Positions 1 to 7,674 of a DNA stretch of 64,000 bases are shown piece after piece. The notes below the pieces were generated by a model that did not search any database, was not told where the DNA came from, and saw only the letters and a program-made list of their open reading frames with translations. Made by a program: the position numbers and the translations under genes. Source of the stretch: an uncultured Eubacteriales bacterium (lineage in GTDB: Bacteria > Bacillota > Clostridia > Christensenellales > UBA1242); contig CARJLX010000002.1 of the NCBI GenBank assembly GCA_949001935.1, positions 62,001 to 126,000 on the forward strand, read 5' to 3'. The first letter of the stretch is position 1; the number at the start of each line of letters is the position of its first letter.

Positions 1-123
1 GATGTTGTTGAAATGCTCACAACTTTTGAAGATGAGTTTGGAATTACTATTCCTGATAGCAAGGTTGAAGAACTTAGAACTATTCCTGCCATTGTTAAAG
101 TTATAGACGAAAGCAGAAAATAA
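1..123 (+). CDS. acpP: acyl carrier protein, C-terminal part
   Basis: The window opens inside this gene; 40 codons and the TAA stop are visible. The fragment begins DVVEMLTTFEDEFGITIPD, which matches the segment just after the phosphopantetheine-bearing serine (DSLD motif) of bacterial acyl carrier proteins, followed by the usual helix III and IV region. The serine itself lies just upstream of the window. ACP carries growing acyl chains in fatty-acid synthesis in the cytoplasm. A terminator follows about 60 nt downstream, so it ends its transcript. Confidence 0.85.
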   Translation, partial: DVVEMLTTFEDEFGITIPDSKVEELRTIPAIVKVIDESRK

Positions 124-140
124 ATCTTCGTGTGTTTAAA

Positions 141-178
141 AATCACCCCTTAGTCATTCAATTTTGAAACTAGCGAAA
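141..178 (+). repeat. left copy of an inverted repeat boxing the kinase-like gene
   Basis: This segment begins AATCACCC and ends ATTTTGAAACTAGCGAAA. The reverse complement of 1733-1770 begins AATCACCC and ends ATTTTGAAACTAGTGAAA. The outer 8 bases are identical and the inner 18 bases differ at one position, with a less similar middle. The pair encloses about 1.55 kb holding two hairpins and one phosphotransferase gene. It resembles the terminal repeats of a transposase-less mobile cassette. No clear target duplication is visible because both flanks are A/T runs. Confidence 0.6.
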
Positions 179-185
179 AAACAAA

Positions 186-220
186 GAGAACACCAAAACA
201 ACAAGGTGTTTTCTTTTTTT
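186..220 (+). terminator. intrinsic terminator after acpP
   Basis: The arms AACACC (189-194) and GGTGTT (205-210) close a loop of about ten bases and are followed by a T-rich run. It would end the acpP transcript. Confidence 0.7.
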
Positions 221-596
221 GTGCTTACACTCTCTTAACCAGCAAAAAAACGAATACTTCTGTCGTTGTCACAGGTTGTCGTGAAAATAAATAAAATGCA
301 AATTAAATGACACTCGCCTTGACCTCGACAACAAAGAATATTCGTTTACGCTAGAAAAAATAGAGAGAAGAAAACAAAAAGCAAAAGAGCGGGCTGCGTT
401 ACGCTCTGCCAGCAACCGCTCTTTTGCAAATAAAATTGAGCATAGGCGTGTGCTTGGTTGGTGGAGCGAAGCGACACCACTTGTATTATACAAGCACACG
501 CCTAAATGCCAAATTAAAAATTTTTATATTATATATAGATTTTTGATACAAAATTGATATACTGTGATATAATATATTTGCTTATGAGGAGTAAAA
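221..596. other. non-coding stretch with strong hairpins (124-596 has no gene)
   Basis: Between acpP and the next gene there is no convincing coding frame. The stretch is richer in G+C than neighbouring intergenic DNA. It holds a 12-bp perfect stem (381-392 with 416-427, capped by a further 4-bp stem) and a 14-bp perfect stem (443-456 with 491-504). The loop of the second carries GTGGAGCGAAGCGACACCAC. An imperfect inverted pair containing ACGAATA (about 249-268 and 335-355) is also present. Neither hairpin is followed by a T run, so they look like repeat-type or RNA structures rather than terminators. Confidence 0.6.
543..573 (+). promoter_or_regulatory. possible promoter of the phosphotransferase gene
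   Basis: A good -10 box TATAAT is at 568-573. The best -35 is TTGATA at 543-548 with a long 19-nt spacer, so the -35 assignment is weak. A GAGGAG ribosome site follows just before the ATG at 597. Confidence 0.4.
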
Positions 597-1697
597 ATGG
601 AACTAAAAGATATAAATAAAAGGATTATAGATAGGAGCGACCTGTTTTATTGGCAAGCTGAAAGACGTGTCACAGAACAAGAAGCAGCTGATATTTGGAA
701 AGACAGACACGCAGCGATTAAAAATGACGAATTGTTGAAAGCTGTAAATAAAGTGCTGATTGGCGAAAAATGTGTATCAATTGATGAAGTTGATCCAAAC
801 ACACAAGAAGCAAATGGAAGTGTAAATTCAAATCGTATTGGCTATTTGGAAAGTGGAAAGAAAGTGATTATTCGCTGCCACCCACGCGGAGTTGAAAATG
901 GTTATTTCTATGTAGAATCTCTCGTTGCTAAGTTTTTGTCTGAATATGGGCTACCAACCTATAAAACTTATGCAATCCACGATTGTGAAAATGAAACTGA
1001 TTGTGCTTTTCAAGTTATTGAAAGGATTGACGGATATAACATTGACAACTTTTTGCAAGCACACCCAGAAAAAGAACAAAAACTTGTTTTTGAAATGGGA
1101 AAGACAATGGCAAATATCCACAAAATCAAAGTTGAAGGATTTGGGCCTTTTGATAACAAACTTGCAAAAAATGGAGTTTTGAAAGGTGTCCATAGCAGTT
1201 TTTACAAGTCTGTTCTTGCAGGGCTTGATTTTGATTTGGAAACACTTGTCAAACACAATGTTTTGACAGTAGAAAGAGCAAAACAACATAAAGACTTATT
1301 CGTTGCAAGTAAAGAGCTTCTCTCATGTAAACAGGGAGTTTTGGTGCATAATGATTTTGCGGATTGGAATTTATTGACTGATGGACAAAAAGTAAATGGT
1401 ATTTTGGATTTTGATGAATGCGTTGGAAGTGACCCTGTGACAGACATTGCTTGTTGGAGTTTATTTTTTAAACCTGAGAGATTGAAGGTTTTTCTTAATG
1501 GTTATTTCTCTATTGAAAAGAAACCTAATAATTTTGATAAAAAATTTCAACTATTAAAGTTAAGATACTCGCTTGCCAAAATGACACTTAGAACAAGGAG
1601 ATATTCTTATGAGCAAAGTGATTTTATGAAAAAGATGATAGAGGTTGGTAAAGAAAGTTTGCGAGCGGGTGAACGATATTTTGGATTAATAAAATAA
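597..1697 (+). CDS. aminoglycoside phosphotransferase / choline kinase-fold protein
   Basis: This 366-residue cytoplasmic protein has the APH (phosphotransferase) fold signature in its C-terminal half. The catalytic loop reads HNDFADWN at residues 251-258, with the expected Asp253 and Asn258. The metal-binding DFD motif follows at 271-273. Family members use ATP to phosphorylate aminoglycosides, choline, homoserine, sugars or other small hydroxylated compounds; the sequence does not identify the substrate. The N-terminal 80 residues are not obviously part of the standard kinase domain. The start is supported by GAGGAG just upstream. The gene stands alone between inverted repeats (141-178 and 1733-1770), which suggests it may have arrived as a cassette. 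Assignment as a resistance gene is not supported by sequence alone. Confidence 0.75.
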   Translation: MELKDINKRIIDRSDLFYWQAERRVTEQEAADIWKDRHAAIKNDELLKAVNKVLIGEKCVSIDEVDPNTQEANGSVNSNRIGYLESGKKVIIRCHPRGVENGYFYVESLVAKFLSEYGLPTYKTYAIHDCENETDCAFQVIERIDGYNIDNFLQAHPEKEQKLVFEMGKTMANIHKIKVEGFGPFDNKLAKNGVLKGVHSSFYKSVLAGLDFDLETLVKHNVLTVERAKQHKDLFVASKELLSCKQGVLVHNDFADWNLLTDGQKVNGILDFDECVGSDPVTDIACWSLFFKPERLKVFLNGYFSIEKKPNNFDKKFQLLKLRYSLAKMTLRTRRYSYEQSDFMKKMIEVGKESLRAGERYFGLIK

Positions 1698-1699
1698 AC

Positions 1700-1726
1700 A
1701 AAAGTCGAGATAAACTCTCGGCTTTT
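1700..1726 (+). terminator. intrinsic terminator after the phosphotransferase gene
   Basis: An 11-bp stem (1700-1710 with 1716-1726, one G-T pair) encloses a 5-nt loop; the right arm ends in four Ts. Confidence 0.75.
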
Positions 1727-1732
1727 AATTTA

Positions 1733-1770
1733 TTTCACTAGTTTCAAAATTTATAGCCCTTAGGGTGATT
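1733..1770 (-). repeat. right copy of the inverted repeat boxing the kinase-like gene
   Basis: Partner of the repeat at 141-178 in opposite orientation. The conserved arms are TTTCACTAGTTTCAAAAT (inner) and GGGTGATT (outer). It lies just past the terminator of the phosphotransferase gene. Confidence 0.6.
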
Positions 1771-1780
1771 TTTTTTATAT

Positions 1781-1815
1781 AAAAAAGAAAAAGTTTGAAA
1801 TTACCAAACTTTTTC
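1781..1815 (-). terminator. terminator overlapping the end of the anchored-protein gene
   Basis: Read on the minus strand, an 11-bp perfect stem (1805-1815 with 1787-1797) is followed by six Ts. The stop codon at 1801-1803 lies in the loop, so the final codons of the gene form the terminator arm. Confidence 0.8.
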
Positions 1816-2943
1816 TTTTTTAACAGATTTAACAATTATAAAGATAATAACAGCAAGAAGTACAACAGCGCCAGCAATTATAATATAGATAATATAAGAA
1901 GCTTTATATTGTCTTCCGGATATAACTGATTCTGGATTAGATCTTGTATCATATCTTCCTTCAAGGGTTTGAACATCTCCATCAGGTGCTTCATCATAAA
2001 TAACGCAGTAAACATTCCATTCGCCAGCAACATCAAGAGTGTTGAGGTGGAAACTTAAACCAGTTCTATTTTCTTCAACGCCGTCTGCAGAGTAGAGTGC
2101 TCTTGTAAAATCGTTATCACGGAAGGCAGGGATATTAAGGTCGCTTTGTTTGTAAACATATTTAGTTCCATTTGAAGTCTTACCTTCTACAAACCATTTA
2201 ATTAAATTTTGGTCAATATATTTGTAATCTTGTGTGTCAGGAGTATCAGTTTTTATTGAGAATATATAGTCGTTTTGAAGTCCTGTATTTGAATTTGTTA
2301 TTTGCTTATTTACTTGTGGAGTTGGAAGGTTAGTAGGGGCTGAAGGTCTAACAAAATAAAATTCTGAAGGAATAGAAGTGTTATTGATAGTTAAGGTGAA
2401 TCTATAAACGCCCCAACCATAATTCAAGTCTTCGTGTTGTTGATTATTATTTGTATCCACATAAACATCAAAAGTAGGAATCTTATTTAAAGCATCAACT
2501 GCAGATTCGCTTGTAAAGATAACTTTTGGATTTATGTTTGATCCTTCTGGTCCAGAACCTGCTTCAAAGTGTTTTCCATCAACAGGTCTAACTTGAAGAA
2601 ATTGAACTGAAAGAGAATAGTTATATTCATTTGCAGGTTGAATAGCAGTTGAGCCTTCTGTATAGCCTACAGTAAAATGACTGATATCTTTCCAGTTAAA
2701 AGTTTTGAAAGAAATACCGTCAAATGTTCCATCTCCAACATTTTCGTAGTTGCCGCCAGTTATTCTATATTTAGCGGTCACTTCAATAGAGTTTGAAACA
2801 GGTGGTAAGATAGCAGAAACAGACTCGCTGTCTGCTGCGACAATGGTTGAGCCACCTAAGAAAGCAAAGACCGAAGCTACAAGCATAACAAAAGCAAGGA
2901 CAACAAAAAGAATATTTTTATTAAATGATTTGAATTTTGTCAT
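1801..2943 (-). CDS. secreted protein with N-terminal signal and C-terminal membrane anchor, unknown function
   Basis: This 380-residue protein has a basic start and a hydrophobic segment at about residues 11-35, consistent with a Sec signal peptide or signal anchor. A second hydrophobic helix at about 351-372 is followed by a Lys-rich tail (KKEKVW). The roughly 310 residues between would face outside. They are rich in Ser, Thr, Asn and aromatic residues and probably form beta-sandwich domains, but I recognise no named family. The topology fits a cell-surface protein held by a C-terminal helix rather than by an LPXTG sortase signal. AAAGGAG stands 7-8 nt before the ATG. The gene is monocistronic, divergent from the GlmU-like gene and ended by its own terminator. 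Confidence 0.8.
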   Translation of the reverse strand: MTKFKSFNKNILFVVLAFVMLVASVFAFLGGSTIVAADSESVSAILPPVSNSIEVTAKYRITGGNYENVGDGTFDGISFKTFNWKDISHFTVGYTEGSTAIQPANEYNYSLSVQFLQVRPVDGKHFEAGSGPEGSNINPKVIFTSESAVDALNKIPTFDVYVDTNNNQQHEDLNYGWGVYRFTLTINNTSIPSEFYFVRPSAPTNLPTPQVNKQITNSNTGLQNDYIFSIKTDTPDTQDYKYIDQNLIKWFVEGKTSNGTKYVYKQSDLNIPAFRDNDFTRALYSADGVEENRTGLSFHLNTLDVAGEWNVYCVIYDEAPDGDVQTLEGRYDTRSNPESVISGRQYKASYIIYIIIAGAVVLLAVIIFIIVKSVKKEKVW

Positions 2944-3023
2944 GATAAATCTCCTTTAATGCAATTATTTTAACACAAAACTAAAATAAACTAAAATGAA
3001 TTTAATAGATTTTTTCATTTTAT

Positions 3024-3052
3024 TTGGAAATTTTTGCACTTTAGTATATAAT
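3024..3052 (+). promoter_or_regulatory. promoter giving a leaderless glmU-like/pth/mfd transcript
   Basis: TTGGAA (3024-3029), a 17-nt spacer and TATAAT (3047-3052). The usual transcription start, 7 nt past the -10 box, falls on the A of the ATG at 3059, and no ribosome site is present. Confidence 0.7.
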
Positions 3053-3058
3053 TTAATC

Positions 3059-3934
3059 ATGGAAATCTTAGAATTAATAGAAAAAGAGCAAGAAATTGCA
3101 AAAAATCAAATGTCTTTTGACTTCGATAATCTTCCTTTCCAGGAAGAGGAAATGCAAGAAGAGGAAAGTTCTGTTTTACCAGAAGAAGCTTTATCTCCAC
3201 AAAACTACGAATGGATTGGTGAAGAAGTCCTTTTTGTTGCTGTAAAAGTAAAAGGTGAAAATCATAACAATTTTGATTGTGAAGTTTGTGGTAGACCTAT
3301 GCTTGATTGGGTTTTAATGGCTAGTGGAAAGTGCGAAAAAAAGATTGTTGATGATAATCAAAATATAATTGATGTATTAAAGAATATTAAAACTGACAAA
3401 CAATATATTGCGGTTTTTTATAGTGATACTCCGCTTGTTAATGTTAATCTTGTTTATAAAATTATGGACTATTTTGCTCGTAATAGATTAAATGCAATGA
3501 CCTTACTTCGTGGTTATGTTTTTAAAACTTCGTTTTTGCAAACTATAGATAATTTTATTTTGGGATGCTTGGATAAGTTTGATGAAAAAGCTTTTTTACA
3601 AGTTAAAGATGTTAATGATTATGTTAAAGTTAGTAAACTTTTACAAAATAAGATATTAAATTATCATGAGAAAAATGGAGTTGCCTTTTTTGATAAATCT
3701 TCCGTTATCATTGATGCTGATGTTGAAATTGAGAGTGGCGTTATTATCAAAAACAACAATGTTTTGAAAGGTGACACATACATTGGCAAGAATACTATTT
3801 TGCAAGAAAGTAATTTGCTTTATAATGTTATAGTTGGTGATGAATGCAATTTGTTGGCATGCCGTGTTATAGATAGCAAAATCACAAATGGCAGAGAAAT
3901 TGTTGGAGTTGATTTGATAGGAAGGGAATATTAA
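3059..3934 (+). CDS. degenerate GlmU-like protein (nucleotidyltransferase fold plus short left-handed beta-helix)
   Basis: The protein has 291 residues if started at the ATG at 3059. The frame is open to an ATG at 2996, but those 21 residues overlap the promoter. An acidic N-terminal extension precedes a domain resembling the uridylyltransferase half of GlmU: GRPMLDWVL corresponds to the GKPML region, and YSDTPLV to the GDxPL metal-site region. The Gly-rich LxAGxGTRM nucleotide loop is absent. The C-terminal 70 residues look like a few hexapeptide repeats (VIIDADVEIESGVIIKNN), far too short for the acetyltransferase domain; real GlmU is about 450 residues. It sits where glmU sits in Bacillus, upstream of pth and mfd. 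I infer a non-catalytic or repurposed GlmU relative. Its TAA overlaps the pth ATG, so the two are translationally coupled. Confidence 0.65.
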   Translation: MEILELIEKEQEIAKNQMSFDFDNLPFQEEEMQEEESSVLPEEALSPQNYEWIGEEVLFVAVKVKGENHNNFDCEVCGRPMLDWVLMASGKCEKKIVDDNQNIIDVLKNIKTDKQYIAVFYSDTPLVNVNLVYKIMDYFARNRLNAMTLLRGYVFKTSFLQTIDNFILGCLDKFDEKAFLQVKDVNDYVKVSKLLQNKILNYHEKNGVAFFDKSSVIIDADVEIESGVIIKNNNVLKGDTYIGKNTILQESNLLYNVIVGDECNLLACRVIDSKITNGREIVGVDLIGREY

Positions 3935-4443
3935 TGGTTATAATTGTTGGGCTAGGGAATTACGGCAAAAAATATGAAAGCACCTATCATAACATAGGGT
4001 TTATGACGATAGATAAACTTGCATCAAAAATAGGCATTGTATTTGATAGGGAAAAATACAAGGCAAGTATAGGTGAAGGCTTTTTTAATGGAGAAAAAAT
4101 TTTGCTTGCAAAGCCTTTAACATACATGAATAATTCTGGTGAAAGTTTAGCACTACTTAAAAAACAATTTAAAGATGCAAGAATAATCGTTATTGTGGAC
4201 GATATAGACCTCCCAAGGGGAGATGTTAGGTATCGTCAACATGGTTCAGCAGGCACACATAATGGACTTCGTTCTATTGTGGGGTATATTGGTCAAGAAT
4301 TTGAAAGGGTCAAGGTTGGCATAGGTCGAGATGAAGGAGATTTGGCAGATTTTGTGCTTTCAAAAATCAAAGATACAAAGCTTTTTGATGAAGCCACCCA
4401 AAAGGCATGTGAAATGATTTTAAAGTTAATCAAAGAGGGCTAG
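3934..4443 (+). CDS. pth: peptidyl-tRNA hydrolase
   Basis: This 169-residue enzyme releases tRNA from peptidyl-tRNA that drops off the ribosome. It is slightly shorter than the usual 185-195 residues. The family signature GLGNYGKKYESTYHNIGF near the N-terminus holds the conserved Asn9 and catalytic His19. The VDDIDLPRG segment carries the conserved Asp, and GSAGTHNGLRSI carries the substrate-binding Asn. The start codon overlaps the stop codon of the preceding gene (TAATG), and mfd begins 2 nt after the stop, so the three form one operon. The pth-mfd order matches Bacillus. Confidence 0.95.
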   Translation: MVIIVGLGNYGKKYESTYHNIGFMTIDKLASKIGIVFDREKYKASIGEGFFNGEKILLAKPLTYMNNSGESLALLKKQFKDARIIVIVDDIDLPRGDVRYRQHGSAGTHNGLRSIVGYIGQEFERVKVGIGRDEGDLADFVLSKIKDTKLFDEATQKACEMILKLIKEG

Positions 4444-4445
4444 TT

Positions 4446-7400
4446 TTGAAAGGAATTAATGTTAGGTTAAAAAAATTATATCAAAATAGACGCATATCTG
4501 GTGCAGGCATTGGTGAAAAAGTTGTTTTGTGCGATAACTTATGTCCGCTAATTTTTTTGTGTGGTGATTTTGCTGAAGCAACTAAAATTAAACGCGGTCT
4601 TGAAGGACTAGGCAAAAAAAGCCAGATTATAGCCGTTGCACGCGAAGATATGAACGGTGAAGATAAAAATCTTTTACCTTTTGTTGAGGGGTTAAATGCT
4701 TATATAAATAAACAGATTGATGCTCTTATCTTTCTTCCTTGTTCGGCACTTGTAAAGTTTGATTTGTCTATATTTTTAAACCCATTATCATTAAAAATTA
4801 ATCAAAGATATAATTTAGATGATTTGCTTGAATATATGACAAAGAATGGTTATGAGCGGGTAAGCCTAGTTTCTGCTGGAGGGCAGTTTGCTTTAAGAGG
4901 TGATATTTTAGATATTTTTGTTGCAGGAATCGAACTTCCTATTCGTGTAGAATTTTTTGACGATACAATTGAAAGTTTGCATTATTTTGACCCTTCTCAA
5001 ATGAAAAATTTACAAAGTTTGCAAGAGTATATTCTTACGCCATCAATTCTTCCTTTTGGAGAAAACAATATCTTTGATTTGGATGGCAACAAAATTCTAG
5101 ATGAACCTAAGCGGATTGAAGATGAATTTCAACTATTAAAGAGTAGTTATAAAACTATGAGCAGTTTTAATGCCTCAAATTATGTTGATTTTGAGGACTT
5201 GCTTGTGGGGGCAGATTTTGTGTTTGATAATAATGGACTTGAGAGTGATTACCTAAATCAAAGTCTTGCAACTAGAAATTATTTAACCGATTTTATGGCC
5301 TTAAAGTTTGACATTGAGTCTTATTTAAAAACTGGGCTTGGTGTTATTCTTTTTGCTGGAAGTGATAAGGGAAAGGAAAAACTTTGTGAATTTTTCCGTG
5401 ATAATGGATTAGTTTATCATGATTTTGATAGTGAAACCTTTATGGAAGGCAAATTATATATTTCAAGTATAAATTTCCCTTATAGTTTCAGTTTTTTGAG
5501 AGAAAGAATAGTTGCTGTCGGTAGCGACAGTCTTTTCCGTCAACAAAATTCGATTTTTTCAAGGGGTAAACACTCTGTTTTCTATCTTCCAAAATTAGGG
5601 GATTATGTTGTTCATTCTTTCCATGGTATTGGTAAGTGCGTGAAGATTGAAAGAATGAGGATTGGCGATTATGAAAAGGACTATTTTGTAATCGAATACA
5701 AAAATGGTGGAATTTTATATCTTCCAAGTGAAGAGGCTAACTCACTGTCTGCTTACATTGGAAGTGAGGAAGAACCTAAACTTTCTGCTTTGGGTGGCGG
5801 AGAGTTTACTCGCCTTAAAGCCCGTGTTAAAGATAGTTTGAAAGAAATGGCTTTTTCTTTACTTGAAATGTATAAAGAGCGTGAAAAGGCTGTTGGACAT
5901 AAATTTAAGAGAGATGAATATCTTGAAAAGAGCTTTGATGACTCCTTTGGTTTTCAACTCACTGTTGACCAAGCAAAGGCTATAAGTGATATAAATCATG
6001 ATATGGAAAGCCATAAAGTTATGGACAGGCTTATTTGTGGTGATGTAGGTTTTGGCAAAACAGAGGTAGCTTTGCGAGCTTGTTTTAAGTGTGCATATAA
6101 TGGCAAGCAAGTTTGTTTGTTATGCCCAACAACAATTCTCTCTCAACAACATTTTTTAACAGCCAAGGCGAGATTAGAACCTTTTGGTGTCCGTGTTGAG
6201 GTTTTAAATAGATTTAAAACTCCTGCTCAAACAAAAGATATATTAAATAAACTCGCTAAAGGCGAGATAGATATACTTATAGGTACTCATAGACTATTGA
6301 GTAATCAAGTTGTATTCAAAGATTTAGGATTGTTAGTTTTGGATGAAGAACAGCGTTTTGGTGTTGAGCATAAAGAAAAGATAAAAAATGCAAAACGAAA
6401 CCTTGATGTTTTATCTTTATCTGCAACACCTATTCCAAGAACACTAAACATGTCGCTTTCTGGCATTAGAGATATTTCAATAATTGAAACTCCTCCAAGA
6501 GATAGATTGCCAATACAAACTTATGTTGTTGAAACTAGTGATGATTTAATTCGAGATGTTTTATCTCGTGAAATTTCAAGAGGAGGACAGGCTTTTATTA
6601 TTTATAATAAGGTTGAAAGTATTGATGAGTTTGCTTTATATATTAAACGCCTACTTCCCAACGCTAAGATTGGAATAGCACATGGACAAATGAATGAACG
6701 AGTTTTAGAGGGTGTTATAAACAAACTTTATGATGGAGAATTCAATATTTTTATTTCAACAACTCTTATTGAAAATGGAATAGATCTACCTTCGGCTAAC
6801 ACTATGATAGTTATTGATGCAGATAGATTAGGGCTTGGGCAATTATATCAAATTCGTGGTCGAATTGGTCGAAGTGATAAACTTAGTTATGCGTATCTAA
6901 CTTATGATAAAAATAAAATTTTATCAGTTGACGCATACAAGCGATTAAGTGCAATAAAAGAATTCTCGAGTCTTGGCAGTGGTTTCAAAATTGCTATGCG
7001 TGACCTTGAAATTCGTGGTGCTGGCAATATATTTGGAAAAGAACAGCATGGACATATTGCGAAAGTTGGTTATGACATGTTTGTTAAACTTTTAGATGAG
7101 GCTGTTGAAGAACTTAAAGGACAGAAGAAAGAGGAAGGTAAAGAGATTAAAATGGAAGTTGCTATTGACGCATATATTGGCGAAAATTATATTTCATCAA
7201 GTGATGAACGCATTGCTCTTTACACAAAAATAAGTGAACTTTCTACAATTCAAACTCGTGACGAGCTTTTAAAATCTCTTGCTGATGGTTATGGAGATGT
7301 TCCAAATGAAATTAAAAACCTTTGTTCAATCGCATTGCTTAAAAATATGGCATCTGGATATGGAATTTCGAGGATTAGAATTAATTCTTTTGATACTATT

Positions 7401-7577
7401 TTGTTCCTTGAAAAGAGGGAAGAAATTATTTCACCAGCTTTAGCAAAATATTTAAATGAATTTAATGCAAGGCTTGCCTTTGATTCCTCGCCAAAGATTA
7501 TTTTTGAAGGTGGAGGTTCAATAAAACAAAAATTATCGCTTATGATTGATTATTTTGATAGGGTAAGCAAAAATTAA
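4446..7577 (+). CDS. mfd: transcription-repair coupling factor Mfd
   Basis: Mfd is a 1043-residue DNA translocase that removes RNA polymerase stalled at lesions and recruits UvrA. The N-terminal UvrB-like module (about residues 1-330) precedes the RNAP-interacting CarD-like region (LGDYVVHSFHGIGKCVKIERM, about 380-400, shown here by its family pattern). The helicase motor has Walker A GDVGFGKTE at about 528-536 and Walker B DEEQRFG at about 630. Later come SATPIPRTL, the QIRGRIGRS helicase motif VI, and the TRCF C-terminal domain. The start is taken as TTG at 4446, just after the pth stop, with GAGGG upstream inside pth. The length is a little below the 1150 residues of well-studied homologues. 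Confidence 0.95.
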   Translation: MKGINVRLKKLYQNRRISGAGIGEKVVLCDNLCPLIFLCGDFAEATKIKRGLEGLGKKSQIIAVAREDMNGEDKNLLPFVEGLNAYINKQIDALIFLPCSALVKFDLSIFLNPLSLKINQRYNLDDLLEYMTKNGYERVSLVSAGGQFALRGDILDIFVAGIELPIRVEFFDDTIESLHYFDPSQMKNLQSLQEYILTPSILPFGENNIFDLDGNKILDEPKRIEDEFQLLKSSYKTMSSFNASNYVDFEDLLVGADFVFDNNGLESDYLNQSLATRNYLTDFMALKFDIESYLKTGLGVILFAGSDKGKEKLCEFFRDNGLVYHDFDSETFMEGKLYISSINFPYSFSFLRERIVAVGSDSLFRQQNSIFSRGKHSVFYLPKLGDYVVHSFHGIGKCVKIERMRIGDYEKDYFVIEYKNGGILYLPSEEANSLSAYIGSEEEPKLSALGGGEFTRLKARVKDSLKEMAFSLLEMYKEREKAVGHKFKRDEYLEKSFDDSFGFQLTVDQAKAISDINHDMESHKVMDRLICGDVGFGKTEVALRACFKCAYNGKQVCLLCPTTILSQQHFLTAKARLEPFGVRVEVLNRFKTPAQTKDILNKLAKGEIDILIGTHRLLSNQVVFKDLGLLVLDEEQRFGVEHKEKIKNAKRNLDVLSLSATPIPRTLNMSLSGIRDISIIETPPRDRLPIQTYVVETSDDLIRDVLSREISRGGQAFIIYNKVESIDEFALYIKRLLPNAKIGIAHGQMNERVLEGVINKLYDGEFNIFISTTLIENGIDLPSANTMIVIDADRLGLGQLYQIRGRIGRSDKLSYAYLTYDKNKILSVDAYKRLSAIKEFSSLGSGFKIAMRDLEIRGAGNIFGKEQHGHIAKVGYDMFVKLLDEAVEELKGQKKEEGKEIKMEVAIDAYIGENYISSSDERIALYTKISELSTIQTRDELLKSLADGYGDVPNEIKNLCSIALLKNMASGYGISRIRINSFDTILFLEKREEIISPALAKYLNEFNARLAFDSSPKIIFEGGGSIKQKLSLMIDYFDRVSKN

Positions 7578-7611
7578 ATTGTTCTAAATTATAGAAATTG
7601 ACCTAAAATGC

Positions 7612-7640
7612 TTGAAAATATGTGTAATTTGTGTTATTAT
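7612..7640 (+). promoter_or_regulatory. promoter of the PrsA-like lipoprotein gene
   Basis: TTGAAA (7612-7617), 17-nt spacer, TATTAT (7635-7640). A GTGGAG ribosome site stands before the ATG at 7675. Confidence 0.6.
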
Positions 7641-7674
7641 AGACAATAATTGACTGAAATTATGTGGAGATAAA

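Noticed and set aside
269..499. Minus-strand open frame of 76 codons upstream of the APH gene
   Set aside because: It runs through the hairpin region, has no ribosome site and no recognisable product.
597..1697. Aminoglycoside resistance gene
   Set aside because: Only the general APH fold is visible; the substrate cannot be inferred.
2996..3058. Longer start of the GlmU-like gene
   Set aside because: The 21 extra codons overlap the promoter boxes and add an unrelated hydrophobic stretch.
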